A stretch of 64,000 bases of DNA from Pieris napi (lineage: Eukaryota; Arthropoda; Insecta; Lepidoptera; Pieridae): NCBI RefSeq assembly GCF_905475465.1, contig NC_062246.1, positions 1,266,001 through 1,330,000 of the forward strand, read 5' to 3'. Below, piece after piece: positions 53,363 to 64,000 of the stretch. The notes under the pieces are model-generated. The model saw nothing but the letters and a program-made list of their open reading frames with translations. It did no database searches and was not told where the DNA came from. Position numbers and translations under genes: made by a program. The stretch's first letter is position 1. Each line of letters opens with the position of its first letter.

Positions 53363-55198
53363 ATGCCAAAGATTAAATTAAACTTGATTGCTGCAGCGTG
53401 CGAAAATATGGGAATCGGTGTTAATGGAACTCTTCCTTGGCGTTTAAAGTATGTATAATTTAATTATTACCCTAGTTTTGAGGTAGCTTGCCACATATTT
53501 AAAAACAATCAAGCGTGAACAAAAGTCTAACAGCACTATACATCAAGACAAGGAATGACTGTACAAAAAAAATCAATATAAAATTTTTCATAATAATTTC
53601 CGACTATAGAATAATGTAGTTTTTCCTATTGAAACTCATTTACTTATTACTAATTGGTACTTACAGAAACGAGATGGCATACTTCACCAAAATGACATCT
53701 GTGGTTCAGGATAACTCCAGGCAGAATGCTGTTATAATGGGAAGAGTAACATGGGATTGCATTCCACCAAAATATAAACCTTTGTCCGACAGAATCAATA
53801 TTGTCCTAACTAGAAATGTTGATGAAGTCAAAAAAGGGGTAAATTTAACATTCACTATCTATAGGAAGTAGATCCCCATTTGTGATAGATCTGGTTACGA
53901 TATAGATAGATGAAAACTGTAAAAAATATATTTAACTTAATAACTTTAAGGATTTAATAATCAATTTATTATCAAATGTGTAATATTTTAAACCTACAAG
54001 TCTACCTAGAAATACTCTAAGGTAATTTTAACCATGACCTGTGTGTTGTTTTGTTTCATAAATATGAATGAAATTTTCATAGTTCTGAAGGTAATATTTT
54101 ATTTATTCTTATTTCTAGGTCCCAAATGGTGTGGAAGTTGTAAATAATTTAGATGAAGCTATCAAGCTAATAGAGAGTCGTTCCGACATTGAAGCTGCAT
54201 GGGTTATTGGTGGTTCACACATCTATAAAGTAAGTAAAATCTTAATTTTGTTTTGTTCCATAAAGAAAATAATGTATCATTGAACAAATTCATATATGAG
54301 TTCTATGAATTTGTTCAACCTCGTGGACAGACAAAACTATCTATAGTTTATGTTGCCAACACGCTACCATAAACTAATTTTTTATATGTATCAATAATAA
54401 GTAAAGTATATATTTATAAGAAATATATTAAGAATCGGGTATATGGTATAAATATAGATTAAACTCAATTAAATTTGTAATACTGTCTACTCAACATGGT
54501 TGTCTCATGATTAAATAGTTACCAGACCATGCAATGCTAAACAATGAGGTTGTACTATGTTGTGAAGAAACAGGATTGTCTTCGACAAAAATGGATGACA
54601 TGCTAGGCACAGCAGGCTAATCTTCTACTTGCTTATAAGAGACAAATTAGTGAAGACACCCATTCTAGCAACTTTGGATAATTTTTTTCTTATTACTAGA
54701 TGTTAAAGTAATTCCTTGACTAAGCACCAATTTTATGAGACTAGTATATAGCATTAGTAAGAGGACTATTTTAATTTTCTAAATCTTAGCATAAATAAAT
54801 ACCTATTATAGATAGTTCTTTTAATTCATTAACTGTTTCAAGGTATTGAATCAGATTTGTCTTAAAACAGTAGTAGATGTCGCTCTCAGGCTTTTAATTT
54901 TTTGTAATATATATATGCGTTTTATTTTGGATAGCACTGTTAGATTAATGGTTAATTCTGCAATTCTTATATCTAATACATATATGTATGTTCTTTTTCT
55001 TTTCAGGCAGCTATTGAACACCCAAATTGTGAAAAAATATATTTAACTGAGATCCAAAAAAAATATGAATGTGATACCTTTTTTCCTGATTTTGATAGAA
55101 AACAGTTCCAACTTGTAAACGAAGATGGCGTTGTAAGCGATAAGCATACTGAAAATGGAATCGAATATTATACTAGAGTTTATAAGAAATGTTACTAG
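53363..55198 (+). CDS. Dhfr: Dihydrofolate reductase, complete, four exons
   Basis: Reduces dihydrofolate to tetrahydrofolate with NADPH, supplying one-carbon units for thymidylate, purines and methionine. Cytosolic; the methotrexate target. Exons: 53363-53448 (donor GTATGT), 53667-53838 (TTACAG/GTAAAT), 54119-54229 (TTCTAG/GTAAGT) and 55007-55198 (TTTCAG, stop TAG). The exons total 561 nt, giving 186 aa, the normal length. Seen in the protein: N-terminal LNLIAACENMGIGVNGTLPW, the catalytic acidic residue E30 in LKNEMAYF, the NAVIMGRVTW cofactor segment, PLSDRINIVLTRN, AAWVIGGSHIYK (the VIGG nucleotide-binding turn) and C-terminal YYTRVYKK. The open frame 53629-53871 is exon 2 with intron on both sides. 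No stop or frameshift, so presumed functional. Its neighbour HMGCR is convergent. Confidence 0.95.
54553..54650 (+). mobile_element. SINE S1 scrap in DHFR intron 3
   Basis: TGTGAAGAAACAGGATTGTC, ATGGATGACATGCTAGGCAC and AGCAGGCTAATCTTCTACTT match the central part of the S1 SINE with many changes. Confidence 0.4.
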
Positions 55199-55209
55199 TG
55201 AAGGTTGTG

Positions 55210-55215
55210 AATAAA
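55210..55215 (+). terminator. DHFR polyadenylation signal
   Basis: AATAAA 12 bases after the DHFR stop codon, in an AT-rich 3' flank. Further A/T-rich candidates follow, and cleavage sites cannot be read from sequence. Confidence 0.55.
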
Positions 55216-58131
55216 AATTACGTTTGTTGAATGTTTTTAATTTAATATAAAATCTTAAGGAAGAAAATAATAGATGTTATTTTTTTATGTTTATTAAGAA
55301 TATATAATAAATATGAATTATTAAAATGTTTAATTAAATTTACTAATTTAACGTGACACGAGACACACGATAGCGACAGCTACAATGTACATTTTAAAGC
55401 AAGTTTAGGATCACTTATATGTCGTTAAACTAGCCTCTTAAGAAATTTTTTCTTAAACAAATGCAATAAATGATATAATATATTGTTTTCTCTTAATTAT
55501 TGGTAGTATAAATTGTTTTAACTACTTACTAACCAAGCGAAGATACATTTTTTTATAAGTAATTATATAAAAGTTTAACAATTATAAAAATAATTATTAT
55601 TGTTTAAGACATCACGCTGTCGTTGAATGATCAAGTTATTATAATATAATAGGAAATTAACAAAAGAAATAAATATTAATAACAATATAAAAATTATCGA
55701 ACATTTTATTTATAGCATTAAATAATCTGCAGCGACGTTCTTATATGCCATTAATTTGTAGATATTTCAATATCAAGCGCGCGGCATAATAACTCAACAT
55801 AAAATTTTGGATCGCATATCCCGCGTGCTTTACGACTTGCATGTTGGCCTGTTATATTATTACCTATTTGTATATTTTCTTACACGGAATTTCTTGATTT
55901 CGTTCTTTACTGCATGAGATTCTGGTATTACAAGGAAGTATTTAAAATGTATACAGCTAAAGGCATGTAGATTTTGATAGGTTTAACAAAATAAAATTAT
56001 AAGACTTGTTAATGTTCATGCGTTTATTCTTCCTCGTTACTTAATTATGGCTGTTACTCTGTGATAGGTATACTTATAAAGTCATAAGTACTACTTAAAA
56101 AAATAATGATTTTCTTATACCTGTAACGCGCTACTTTCGATCAATTATATTATTTTGTGTAGGTAACCTAAATGTGAAATGAAGCCACGGGAGTCAAAGT
56201 GATGACCTTATTTGTCTATTCCGTGGTTTCAAATGCATTGAAAATTTGTTTTAACATTTAGAACTTAATTCTTCAAGATTAAAGCTATACATGCAAATGA
56301 TGCAATCACTTGCAGGGTAAGATATAAACCGGTTTGTTATTATAAAATTTATTAGGCTTAATAGTGCTATTTCAATATATTATTATCTCTTGACCTTATT
56401 TCTTTACCTTAAGGCCTTTGGTCAATTTCTGTTTACTTTTGTTAAGAAGTTCTTTAAACTTTCCTATTAAAACTGATTATTTAATTGTGACATAGATGAT
56501 AGACTAAGACTACTACAATTATTATGTTTGAAATATTTTGTTCATTATTTAATGTACAACACGATTAATTACTGCAATATTTAATCATTTCCAATAAATA
56601 AACAGATTTTTACAAGTTAAGACTAGCCCATACCCGTGCGACAATTTTCTACATACACGGTTGAGGGTCGTAACTCGTAATATCTCAACACTACGCTGAG
56701 TATTTCTTTGTGTTTTTTTACCAATCTTGATTAAAGATCTTTCCGTTATTACTTGTGAGGGCATTTAAGATGATCATTATAATTGGTTATAATGCTCACG
56801 AAACATCAGAAATCTGAGGCTGGGCTGTAGCGTCATTGTTTATGAGCTGCCCGAGGTCAACAGCGTGATGTCTAAAAACTTAAAATATCTAAGCGTACAT
56901 ATAAAATATACAAGGATAGACTTTTTTCATATTATGTAGTGATTAGGTACTAAACAATATACTTACATATAAATCCTCTTTTACCCTAAAATATTCGTAC
57001 ATACGGCGGGAATCAACTTTTAAACCTGCATAGTTTGGTTCAATTGTACAGCAAAGCCAGAGTCAAAAATTAGCTTTATCCATGTATATATTTATTTTCT
57101 TATTGAGTTTTTGTCACCGACTTATTATACAATGCATTGATCATTATAATATGAAAGAGGAATAATAAAGCCATTATGTTTAAATAAGGATACCAGATTT
57201 TTTAAATTGGAATTATTGTTTAAGCATTTTGAGTTACTCTGTAGGTAATCTGTTTGCTGGTAATTTGTGTTATAATCTGAAGGTATACGATACATGACTG
57301 CGTTATGTAAAAAGTCTGAGGAATTTGATCGATGGGTTTGCCTTGTATTGTATCAAGACGGGGTGGGAAATTGTAAAAGCGACAATAAGTCTTTAAGTGC
57401 TTGTCACATTAAAAATTGTATTTTGTGTTTGTTTTTACCAATGTGTCAGTGGCAGAGCGTTGGCAAGCATTTTATCAATTAAAAAAAAAGTCAGGGCAGT
57501 CAATTAAGCCGTTGTAATTTGCGTGTAAAAACATCATGTCGAATTGTTTATTGTCTACATTCTACGGACTTAAGACCAAAGTACATGCAGGAAGCTACTA
57601 TACTTTCGGAAATCTAAAATTTTTTTTGTTGAATGTTTTCTATTGTTTCAATTCTTGTAGATTGGGGACCAAACAGTGCATTTATATTCTAGTGTGCTCC
57701 TAACAAAAGAAAAGTACAGGCATTATGCAATTTATATTCTTAAAAGGTCAAAGTAAAAATAACTCAATTGAATTCTTGTTAAACGTTTTCCTCGCATTGT
57801 GTTCCTCTTCAAATGTCACGCGAATATAATATTACATATATAAGAGACAGGAAAATCGTTGAGAATACTAAATACTTTCCCACGTGCTAATGGAATGTTC
57901 ACTAGCATTATTTGTTAATAATAACTCTTATAAGAAGTTTTGAAAAAAAAACAACATTCACTTCACTTATACCTAATATATTTTGGGTTTGATTTATGAA
58001 CACAAATTATACGCAAATCATCCCGTTCGCGCCACCTGTAGTAGGACTGACACGTATACGTTGATAGAGGGAAGAGGGAAATACACTTTCTGCAATTCCG
58101 CTCTTTTCATTTATACAAAGTGTGAGCTGCT
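55216..58131. other. Intergenic, no gene recognised
   Basis: A 2.9-kb AT-rich spacer downstream of DHFR. A SINE S1 3' scrap lies at 56799-56838 (ACGAAACATCAGAAATCTGA). The 62-codon ORF at 57294-57482 is unassigned. Confidence 0.35.
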
Positions 58132-58332
58132 CTGCGATTCTGTAACTCACTTTTCGTTAATCAGTCGTGAAGCAGTCATTTTATGATTTAGCATTCTGAA
58201 AAGGTGGGAGCTTGTAGTTCATTGTTTATTAGAATGACAAATCATAAAATGACTGCTTCACGACTGATTTCAGAGCGACCGCCGATGCGAAAACCGCTGT
58301 GTGAGTTCGAAAAGTGAGTTACAGAATCGCAG
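58132..58332. mobile_element. Two nested perfect inverted repeats (hairpin element)
   Basis: The outer arms are 25 bp (58132-58156 and 58308-58332, CTGCGATTCTGTAACTCACT...). The inner arms are 29 bp (58161-58189 and 58239-58267, TCAGTCGTGAAGCAGTCATT...). Both are perfect. Four bases separate outer and inner arm on the left but 40 on the right, where GC-rich sequence (GCGACCGCCGATGCG) is extra. This looks like a fold-back MITE or an inverted duplication with a deletion in one arm. Confidence 0.7.
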
Positions 58333-60674
58333 GGCTGAGGGCGTTGAGGTCCGCCACTATTCTTAAGCGCCCTCTCTCGCTGTCTGTCTATGATCGCCCT
58401 TTCGCTGAGATCCTATTAACTAAGCAACACAGATTTTAATACGGTTTCCGACAATAGTATTTACTTGCACTGTTTGAATTCACAAAATGTTTTCTGGTTT
58501 TTTACAGGCATTTGATATTATGTTCTTAGTGTAATTTGTGTTTAAGTTACTGTATAATAGTAAATACATATTAAAATATACGATACCTACTTGGGTTCTT
58601 CTTTTTTCTATTTATAAAAAAACTAATTATGTAAGTAAATCTGTGACGCTTCATGAAGAGAGCTACTTTAAAATGGTGAGATTAAAACATGTGTAATTGT
58701 TCTAAATTTATCTCTGAGTGAGTGTAGTGTCTCGTTTTAATTAAGCATTAATTAATGATAAATCATGAGTCAAGTTTTAAAATTCAAGACGCAATTGATA
58801 AGGAAAACCCGTGATGATGCGATAAATTCCTGAGAAAACAGATTTTAATTAAGGACTATTTATGTATGTAGCGTACCAACGTAGGAATATGAGTGATATC
58901 GCCGCCTATCGACAGCCACATTGCCAGAAGGCTGGCATTGCAGAAAGAATTCCGTGTCGACGACAGGTAATCGATGTACGAATAAAACACGACTTAAAAT
59001 AATTATAATTTATTTAAGTGACTGCCACACCCATTGTATTTACAATAAATATTTAAGATTAACTTAGAATTATAATATCAGTCTACTATCTATAAATTTT
59101 ACGTAAACCCTCCATTGGGACAGGTGCTAGTCGTCTTCAGGCGAGCCTTCAAAACCAAACTTCTTTGTTCGAAGTTTGGTGCGATATATTCGATATTTTT
59201 AAATAAGACATCTCTATAAATTTTCTTTAACAAACAATAATATATCTATTCTAACAATTTCTAACTACGTGACATTTTACTATCTCATACTTTATTTTCT
59301 AGGTGTATTTACCAACGGGTCTCCGTAAGTTGAATATTGCACCTCGATTTGGATGACATATAAAGGTAGGTACACTGTGTCACGGCTATTTCGTAACCAA
59401 CCTTGATTAAGTGGGATTCCCGTTCCATTCCCTTATTAAACCGGTAGAACCAATCATATAAATACCACACGAACAAAAATTACCAAAATAATAGAATTGA
59501 AACATTTGTTTATATTATGTTACTATATTGAAACTAAACCAAACCATGAGGTGACCTTTAAATAGCATTCACAAATTTCGTAGAAAAACTGTTTTCGCAC
59601 TTCGATTTGTCAGAAACAAATGTTATCGTCTTGACTTAGCTAAGCTCGTAAGATTGAAATATAATGGAAGTACCATTGTCGACATCTACACATATCTATG
59701 AATTTCGATTAAGTAAAAAATCTGATCTGGTCATTTCAGTCATCATTCTGGTCTCAAAAAGCTGAATCCCTTTGAAATACCTTTTACACTAAATCTATAC
59801 ATATGTATATATAAAGAGAACTATTTTAAGAATTGTAAATAACTTTTACGTAAATCATACAAATCTGTAATTAGACCACATTCTGCTAAAGTCACACTGT
59901 TGACATTTCCCGCCAAAATTAACGTCAACCATTTTCGTAAGAGGCCTTGTTCTTAGCGTAAAATACGCAATCTGTGACTTTTCAAGGATGCATTACGAAA
60001 CGTAATAACGTTTGGAACACAATCGTTGTATTAAAAATATAAAAAATACATACCAAACAACGGTACGACTTATCAAGTGTTTATTTTTAAATCAATGTCT
60101 ATGTCACTATAATGGGAAATTAAAATAATTAGGCAGAAGTTTGTTTTTAGGACTCTTGCTATGACGCATTATCTTGCCAAATTATGTGCCAAGTACATTT
60201 CTAGTTAAAGACATGACGACAAGTGAAACAATCCAGTCCTATATATGGAACAATTTTAATACTTGAATGACATCGAAAATGGTGTTCATTGAATTGTGCC
60301 GAATGCCAATACATAACTCGAAGTTTATGTAACGATTTATTACATGAAACAGCTGGATTTGATAACACGTATTTCTTATAGAAAAACCTTCCAGACTACA
60401 ATAAAAAGAAGTGTTTTAATGCAATAATTAGTAGGATAATTAAATATTTACCATTTTTTCGGTGTTTTACTGTAACTTTGACGGATTTAAAAGCGAGTTT
60501 TCTAAACCGGACGCTTCTAAAAGCTGTGAGACACCTTGGATTTATGCGAAACATCAAGTAATAGATTCGCGTTTAAATCCGTTAAACTAAAGACGATATC
60601 ATATGCAGATTTTGATATTACAGCAACGCCATTACAAAATTAGCATTCATTTGTCAAGGTTTGTTAGAAACACT
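58333..60674. other. Intergenic or HMGCR 3' flank, no gene recognised
   Basis: AT-rich. A CR1-tail scrap with ACATTGCCAGAAGGCTGGC lies at 58918-58936. A hairpin CCAAACTTC...GAAGTTTGG lies at 59155-59180. No exon with matching splice signals was found. Confidence 0.35.
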
Positions 60675-60755
60675 TTCAGTTACGAACGTCAAGAAAAACA
60701 TTAAACGATTTACACAATAAAACTATATTTTTTATTAAAATCGTGGCAATAAACT
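60675..60755 (-). repeat. LINE-tail family B scrap
   Basis: CACTTTCAGTTACGAACGTC ... GTGGCAATAAACTGTT corresponds to the end of the family-B tail, diverged. Confidence 0.4.
60731..60736 (-). terminator. Candidate HMGCR polyadenylation signal
   Basis: AATAAA on the minus strand (TTTATT on plus), the first one found after the HMGCR stop, about 340 bases downstream. It lies inside a LINE-tail scrap. Confidence 0.35.
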
Positions 60756-61073
60756 GTTAAGTACGTAATGATATCAATTTGTGCATCAACAGTCTTCAGT
60801 TAGTACCGACTTACATATTATAAAATCCTTAAAACTTCTAAGATAAATCGCAATATGTTACTTCAACACTCAAACCGCGAAGAAACTACAATTTATAAGA
60901 AATATTTCAAAGTCGTGTTCTACATGATTTTAGTACGATAATATCGACCATGTTTTATCTTTCAAAATGGTCATTAAAAATGGAAGCACAAAGATTATTT
61001 AACAAAATGTAAGCCTCAAACAGTTCAAGCCTCAGCCCAGCACTAAAAATTCTAAAACGAATAAAAGGCCACG

Positions 61074-63578
61074 TTATAACTTTGGTACTTTTAATGTCAT
61101 GTCATTAGTTGAACCTTGGACATTCACCGTCGATCTGTTATGCCGCATATGAGATTTTACCAAATCGGAATTCACAAGGGCAGCCATCAAACTCAACTCG
61201 CCTGCTAATACAGTAGCGCAAATTAGTGAACCTAATCTTGCTGAATTCTCTGCGGGTCTCACGCCAGCTCCCTTTACACCTAAGATCTCTAAGCACGCGC
61301 TTTGACCTGTCAAAACTGTCCCCCCACCTACAGTACCGACTTCCAGACAAGGCATGGTACATGTAATATATAATTCGTCCCTATTCTCGCCACAAACCTC
61401 CATACTGGTGGAACAGTTACTGCTCGTTACATTCTGAGCTGGGTCCTGTCCTGTAGCTATAAAGATGGCCGTCACCATGTTCGCAGCATGGGCGTTGTTA
61501 CCTCCAATAGAACCAGCTAGCGCTGATCCCGATAGGTTCTTGATTTTATTACACCGCGCTAGCGTTTTTGCATCGGATTTTAAAATTGTACGTAAACTCT
61601 CAGCAGAGACTGTCGTTTCGCAGACAACTCGCTTACCCCGCCCTTTTACCCAGTTTATAGATGCTGCTTTTTTATCTGAGCAGTAGTTACCCGAGAGACT
61701 GATAACTTCCATATCGGGGAAGAATTTTTTGAGGACTTTCAATGCGTTCTCTGCACCCTTTGATACCATGTTCATTCCCATTGCATCACCTGTTGTTGCT
61801 CTGAATCGTAGATAAAGCGTTGCGCCGTCAACACCAATGTGAACTTCTTGAAGCCGGGCAAACCTTGATGTTGAGTCGAACGCTTCTTTGATCAATTCAT
61901 AGTTTTCTTTATTGTCTAACCACTGGCGGCACTCTAACGCTCGTACAACGTTTGGTAGTTTCACGGCCGGCGCTCGTGTCATTCCGATATCTTCAACCAC
62001 ACTAGTAACTCCTCTAGGTCCGATCGCTTTAGCGCCTCTATTTGTTGAAGCGACCAGGGCACCTTCTGTAGTAGCCATCGGTACCATATATGGCTTTCCA
62101 TCTACTACTAATGGACCTGCATACCCGACGGGTATACCGACAAAACCGATTACATTTTCGCAACATGCGTTCATCACTTTGCTGTAATCATAATTCAAGT
62201 AAGGTAAAGTTTTTATTGCGTCTTCGGTCTGGAATCTTGACGATATTACTTTTCTGCGCAATCTTACACCTCTTAAAGGATCGCATAAAACAACTTCTAG
62301 TCTGTGTAAGGGAATATGAGACTGCTCCACTAGCATTACAACTTCTTCGTCACTCAATGAAGTGCAAACTCCTTCTGATCGATAAATTTCAAGGCATTCT
62401 GCCATGGGTCGTTTCTTTGAGTTCAATTTGGCAACAGAAGAGCTTGGCGATAGCGTTGGCCATTCGGCTTCATCATGGCCTAATAAGTCCTCAGTTTGTA
62501 TGCCTGCGTCAGTCTTCACGTCCTCTCCCAACGTAAACACCGGTTTGTCGTTATGCACCACTTCTTTAACAGTTAGGTCGTTCATATCGATAACCCAGTT
62601 CCTTTGTTCTTCAAAGAAAATAAATTTGATAATCAGAGCGCATAGTAAAGTTGCAATTACGAGATAATCAGCGGATACAGAGAACCATTTGATGTATGAG
62701 TGTAGTAGAACGTTATCATGCGGCGACTGCTTGAAACTGTTGCTCAGCGAGCCGTCTATCATTCCGTTATCTCTTGCCCAAGGCCATCTGCTCGTAAGAT
62801 GAACGCACAGCAATCCAGCAGCCATAATCATCTTTACTCTTTGAACGACAGGGTTAGGTTTCAAGTCGGTTTCCATGAACGGGTTATCGCCAGTTAAATC
62901 TTTTTTACCAGATGCAAAGTCCGCTACCAACGATAAGCAGGCAGGATAAAACGTAACGAAGACTAGGTAATCTACCATCAAGGCCAAACAGGCAAATGTG
63001 CACATGTGTTCCAATCTGGGTACGCCTGACAATCCACCAACACCGACTAGAAGAACCGCTAGAAGTGTATCTAACGTAGCTGTCGGTCCCAATAACGATA
63101 AAGCCCGCCCCACCCTCTTTCCTTGATCCTCTCCCGCGCTCCAGCCAGCTTTCGCCATTCTCGCACCCCTCGCTACATCAGCGACTAGTAGGAATAAAAA
63201 CGGGGCATCTTTAATACTTGCTAACTCAGTCCAGAATAAGCTAGCTAACGCAGACGTGAATATAAAGCTGGCGAAAGTTGAGAAGACACCGGCGATGATT
63301 AAGAGGTACTTGGAGGCGATTTTTTGAAGGTTGGAGACTTGGTAGTACGCGTATAGAAGGGCGGAACAGCGCACAATGGTCATTATGACGGCGTCTGCAG
63401 CTTGATACTCTGCTTCTAGGCCGGGGCAGGCTCTGGCCCAACCCGCGCACCTTTCGGATCCTTGTCCTGATGCATGACGCTCGACGCTAGCTGCACAGGC
63501 TAATAGAGCCAAGGTAGCGACGATCACTTCCCACTGATGTCTTGCACAAAACTCGCCGTGCGCCCCCCAAACCTTCAT
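61074..63578 (-). CDS. Hmgcr: 3-hydroxy-3-methylglutaryl-CoA reductase, complete coding exon
   Basis: Converts HMG-CoA to mevalonate with two NADPH: the committed step of the mevalonate pathway, feeding juvenile hormone, dolichol, ubiquinone and prenyl groups in insects, which make no sterols. Endoplasmic reticulum membrane. 834 aa. The start is the ATG at 63578 (MKVWGAHGEFCARHQWEV), 5 bases after a TTTGTCCACAG acceptor at 63584; the five codons further upstream are intron. Membrane region ~14-325 with several hydrophobic segments (14-31, 90-118, 124-136, 168-186, 190-216, 250-262, 302-321); linker ~325-440; catalytic domain ~440-815. Signatures: ENVIGFVGIPVGYAGP (474-489), TTEGALVASTNRG with E505, GDAMGMNMVSKG (597-608), SDKKAASINW (634-643), GQDPAQNV with D712, GTVGGGT, and KSHMRHNRS with H810 and a serine (S816) at the place of the AMPK site of the vertebrate enzyme. 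No breaks; presumed functional. Confidence 0.96.
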   Translation of the reverse strand: MKVWGAHGEFCARHQWEVIVATLALLACAASVERHASGQGSERCAGWARACPGLEAEYQAADAVIMTIVRCSALLYAYYQVSNLQKIASKYLLIIAGVFSTFASFIFTSALASLFWTELASIKDAPFLFLLVADVARGARMAKAGWSAGEDQGKRVGRALSLLGPTATLDTLLAVLLVGVGGLSGVPRLEHMCTFACLALMVDYLVFVTFYPACLSLVADFASGKKDLTGDNPFMETDLKPNPVVQRVKMIMAAGLLCVHLTSRWPWARDNGMIDGSLSNSFKQSPHDNVLLHSYIKWFSVSADYLVIATLLCALIIKFIFFEEQRNWVIDMNDLTVKEVVHNDKPVFTLGEDVKTDAGIQTEDLLGHDEAEWPTLSPSSSVAKLNSKKRPMAECLEIYRSEGVCTSLSDEEVVMLVEQSHIPLHRLEVVLCDPLRGVRLRRKVISSRFQTEDAIKTLPYLNYDYSKVMNACCENVIGFVGIPVGYAGPLVVDGKPYMVPMATTEGALVASTNRGAKAIGPRGVTSVVEDIGMTRAPAVKLPNVVRALECRQWLDNKENYELIKEAFDSTSRFARLQEVHIGVDGATLYLRFRATTGDAMGMNMVSKGAENALKVLKKFFPDMEVISLSGNYCSDKKAASINWVKGRGKRVVCETTVSAESLRTILKSDAKTLARCNKIKNLSGSALAGSIGGNNAHAANMVTAIFIATGQDPAQNVTSSNCSTSMEVCGENRDELYITCTMPCLEVGTVGGGTVLTGQSACLEILGVKGAGVRPAENSARLGSLICATVLAGELSLMAALVNSDLVKSHMRHNRSTVNVQGSTNDMTLKVPKL

Positions 63579-64000
63579 ATTGTCTGTGGACAAAGAAATA
63601 GTTTAGTAAGCTTGATATAATGTATCTCTTATCTACCTCTATGAATATACGACTTTAATCTTACAATATTTAATGTATAGCAAATATGATTTGTCGTTTA
63701 ATACGAATACAATAATGAAGAAAAAAAGAAATCTCTTATTTATTTATTAAAATAATTACATTATTTAACAAAAAACAATTACAATGTATCATTGTTCCAA
63801 TAATTACTAGTTATTAATATAAAATTCTTATATTTATAACGATCCTTGTGAAATTATAATACCGTTATTATATAAGCACGATTTCTCTGAATGAAATACG
63901 TGAAGCGTATTTTATAAACTATATATTTTTTATACAATTTATTAGCACGACCATTTATATTATGTAAGTTTGCTACATATAAATTGTTAGAAGAATTGCG
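63579..64000 (-). other. HMGCR 5' UTR tip and intron
   Basis: A minus-strand splice acceptor (polypyrimidine TTTCTTTGTCCACAG, exon from 63583) lies just before the start codon, so the rest of the window to 64000 is intron. The first non-coding exon and promoter are outside. The sequence is AT-rich with no other feature. Confidence 0.6.

Noticed and set aside
59090..59190. Minus frame RTKLRTKKFGFEGSPEDD followed by a stop, as a host gene's last exon
   Set aside because: An in-frame stop lies just upstream with no splice acceptor in between, and the segment contains a hairpin. It is more likely chance.
63579..63593. Five extra N-terminal codons for HMGCR (start at 63593)
   Set aside because: They begin with TTG and lie over the splice acceptor TTTGTCCACAG. 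The ATG at 63578 gives the family's usual N-terminus.

Overview
This is nuclear DNA of an insect, almost certainly a moth or butterfly. It is AT-rich and has spliced genes with GT-AG introns. An HMG-CoA reductase of lepidopteran type and tRNA-derived SINEs and LINE tails that I recognise as typical of lepidopteran genomes support this. The species cannot be fixed from the sequence. Most ORFs of 60-100 codons here are chance or transposon debris.

Host genes are few. (1) On the minus strand at the left, two exons (9288-9378 and 5667-5734) join in a matching phase. They encode the first ~52 residues of a type I diacylglycerol kinase (N-terminal recoverin-homology domain); the rest lies beyond position 1. 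(2) On the plus strand, 53363-55198, a complete four-exon dihydrofolate reductase gene (186 aa). (3) On the minus strand, 61074-63578, a complete HMG-CoA reductase coding exon (834 aa) whose 5' UTR is spliced. DHFR and HMGCR are tail to tail, about 5.9 kb apart. A frameshifted two-exon fragment with a helix-turn-helix reading frame (51453-51935, minus) lies between the second LINE and DHFR.

The middle holds the most striking structure: two full-length, two-ORF non-LTR retrotransposons, 35866-41494 (minus) and 43806-49547 (plus). They are placed 5' end to 5' end and each is bounded by its own target-site duplication. Both encode a zinc-knuckle ORF1 protein and an ORF2 with endonuclease, reverse transcriptase, RNase H and a C-terminal Cys/His motif. 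They are related but clearly different families. The minus copy has a normal YADD catalytic box. The plus copy has NADD and is probably catalytically dead although both of its frames are open.

The rest is a dense mosaic of small elements. These include a 1.29-kb palindrome made of two PIF/Harbinger-type elements in inverted orientation, each end next to TAA; a MITE family with GAAGTTATACTTC ends, one copy of which has a related empty site 3.6 kb away in the same window; a pogo-like MITE with TA duplications; several inverted-repeat elements; two tRNA-derived SINE families; and many 5'-truncated LINE tails (CR1/jockey-like and RTE-like). One LINE fragment sits inside another repeat with a visible target duplication. 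No CRISPR array, rRNA gene, stand-alone tRNA gene or bacterial-style operon was seen.
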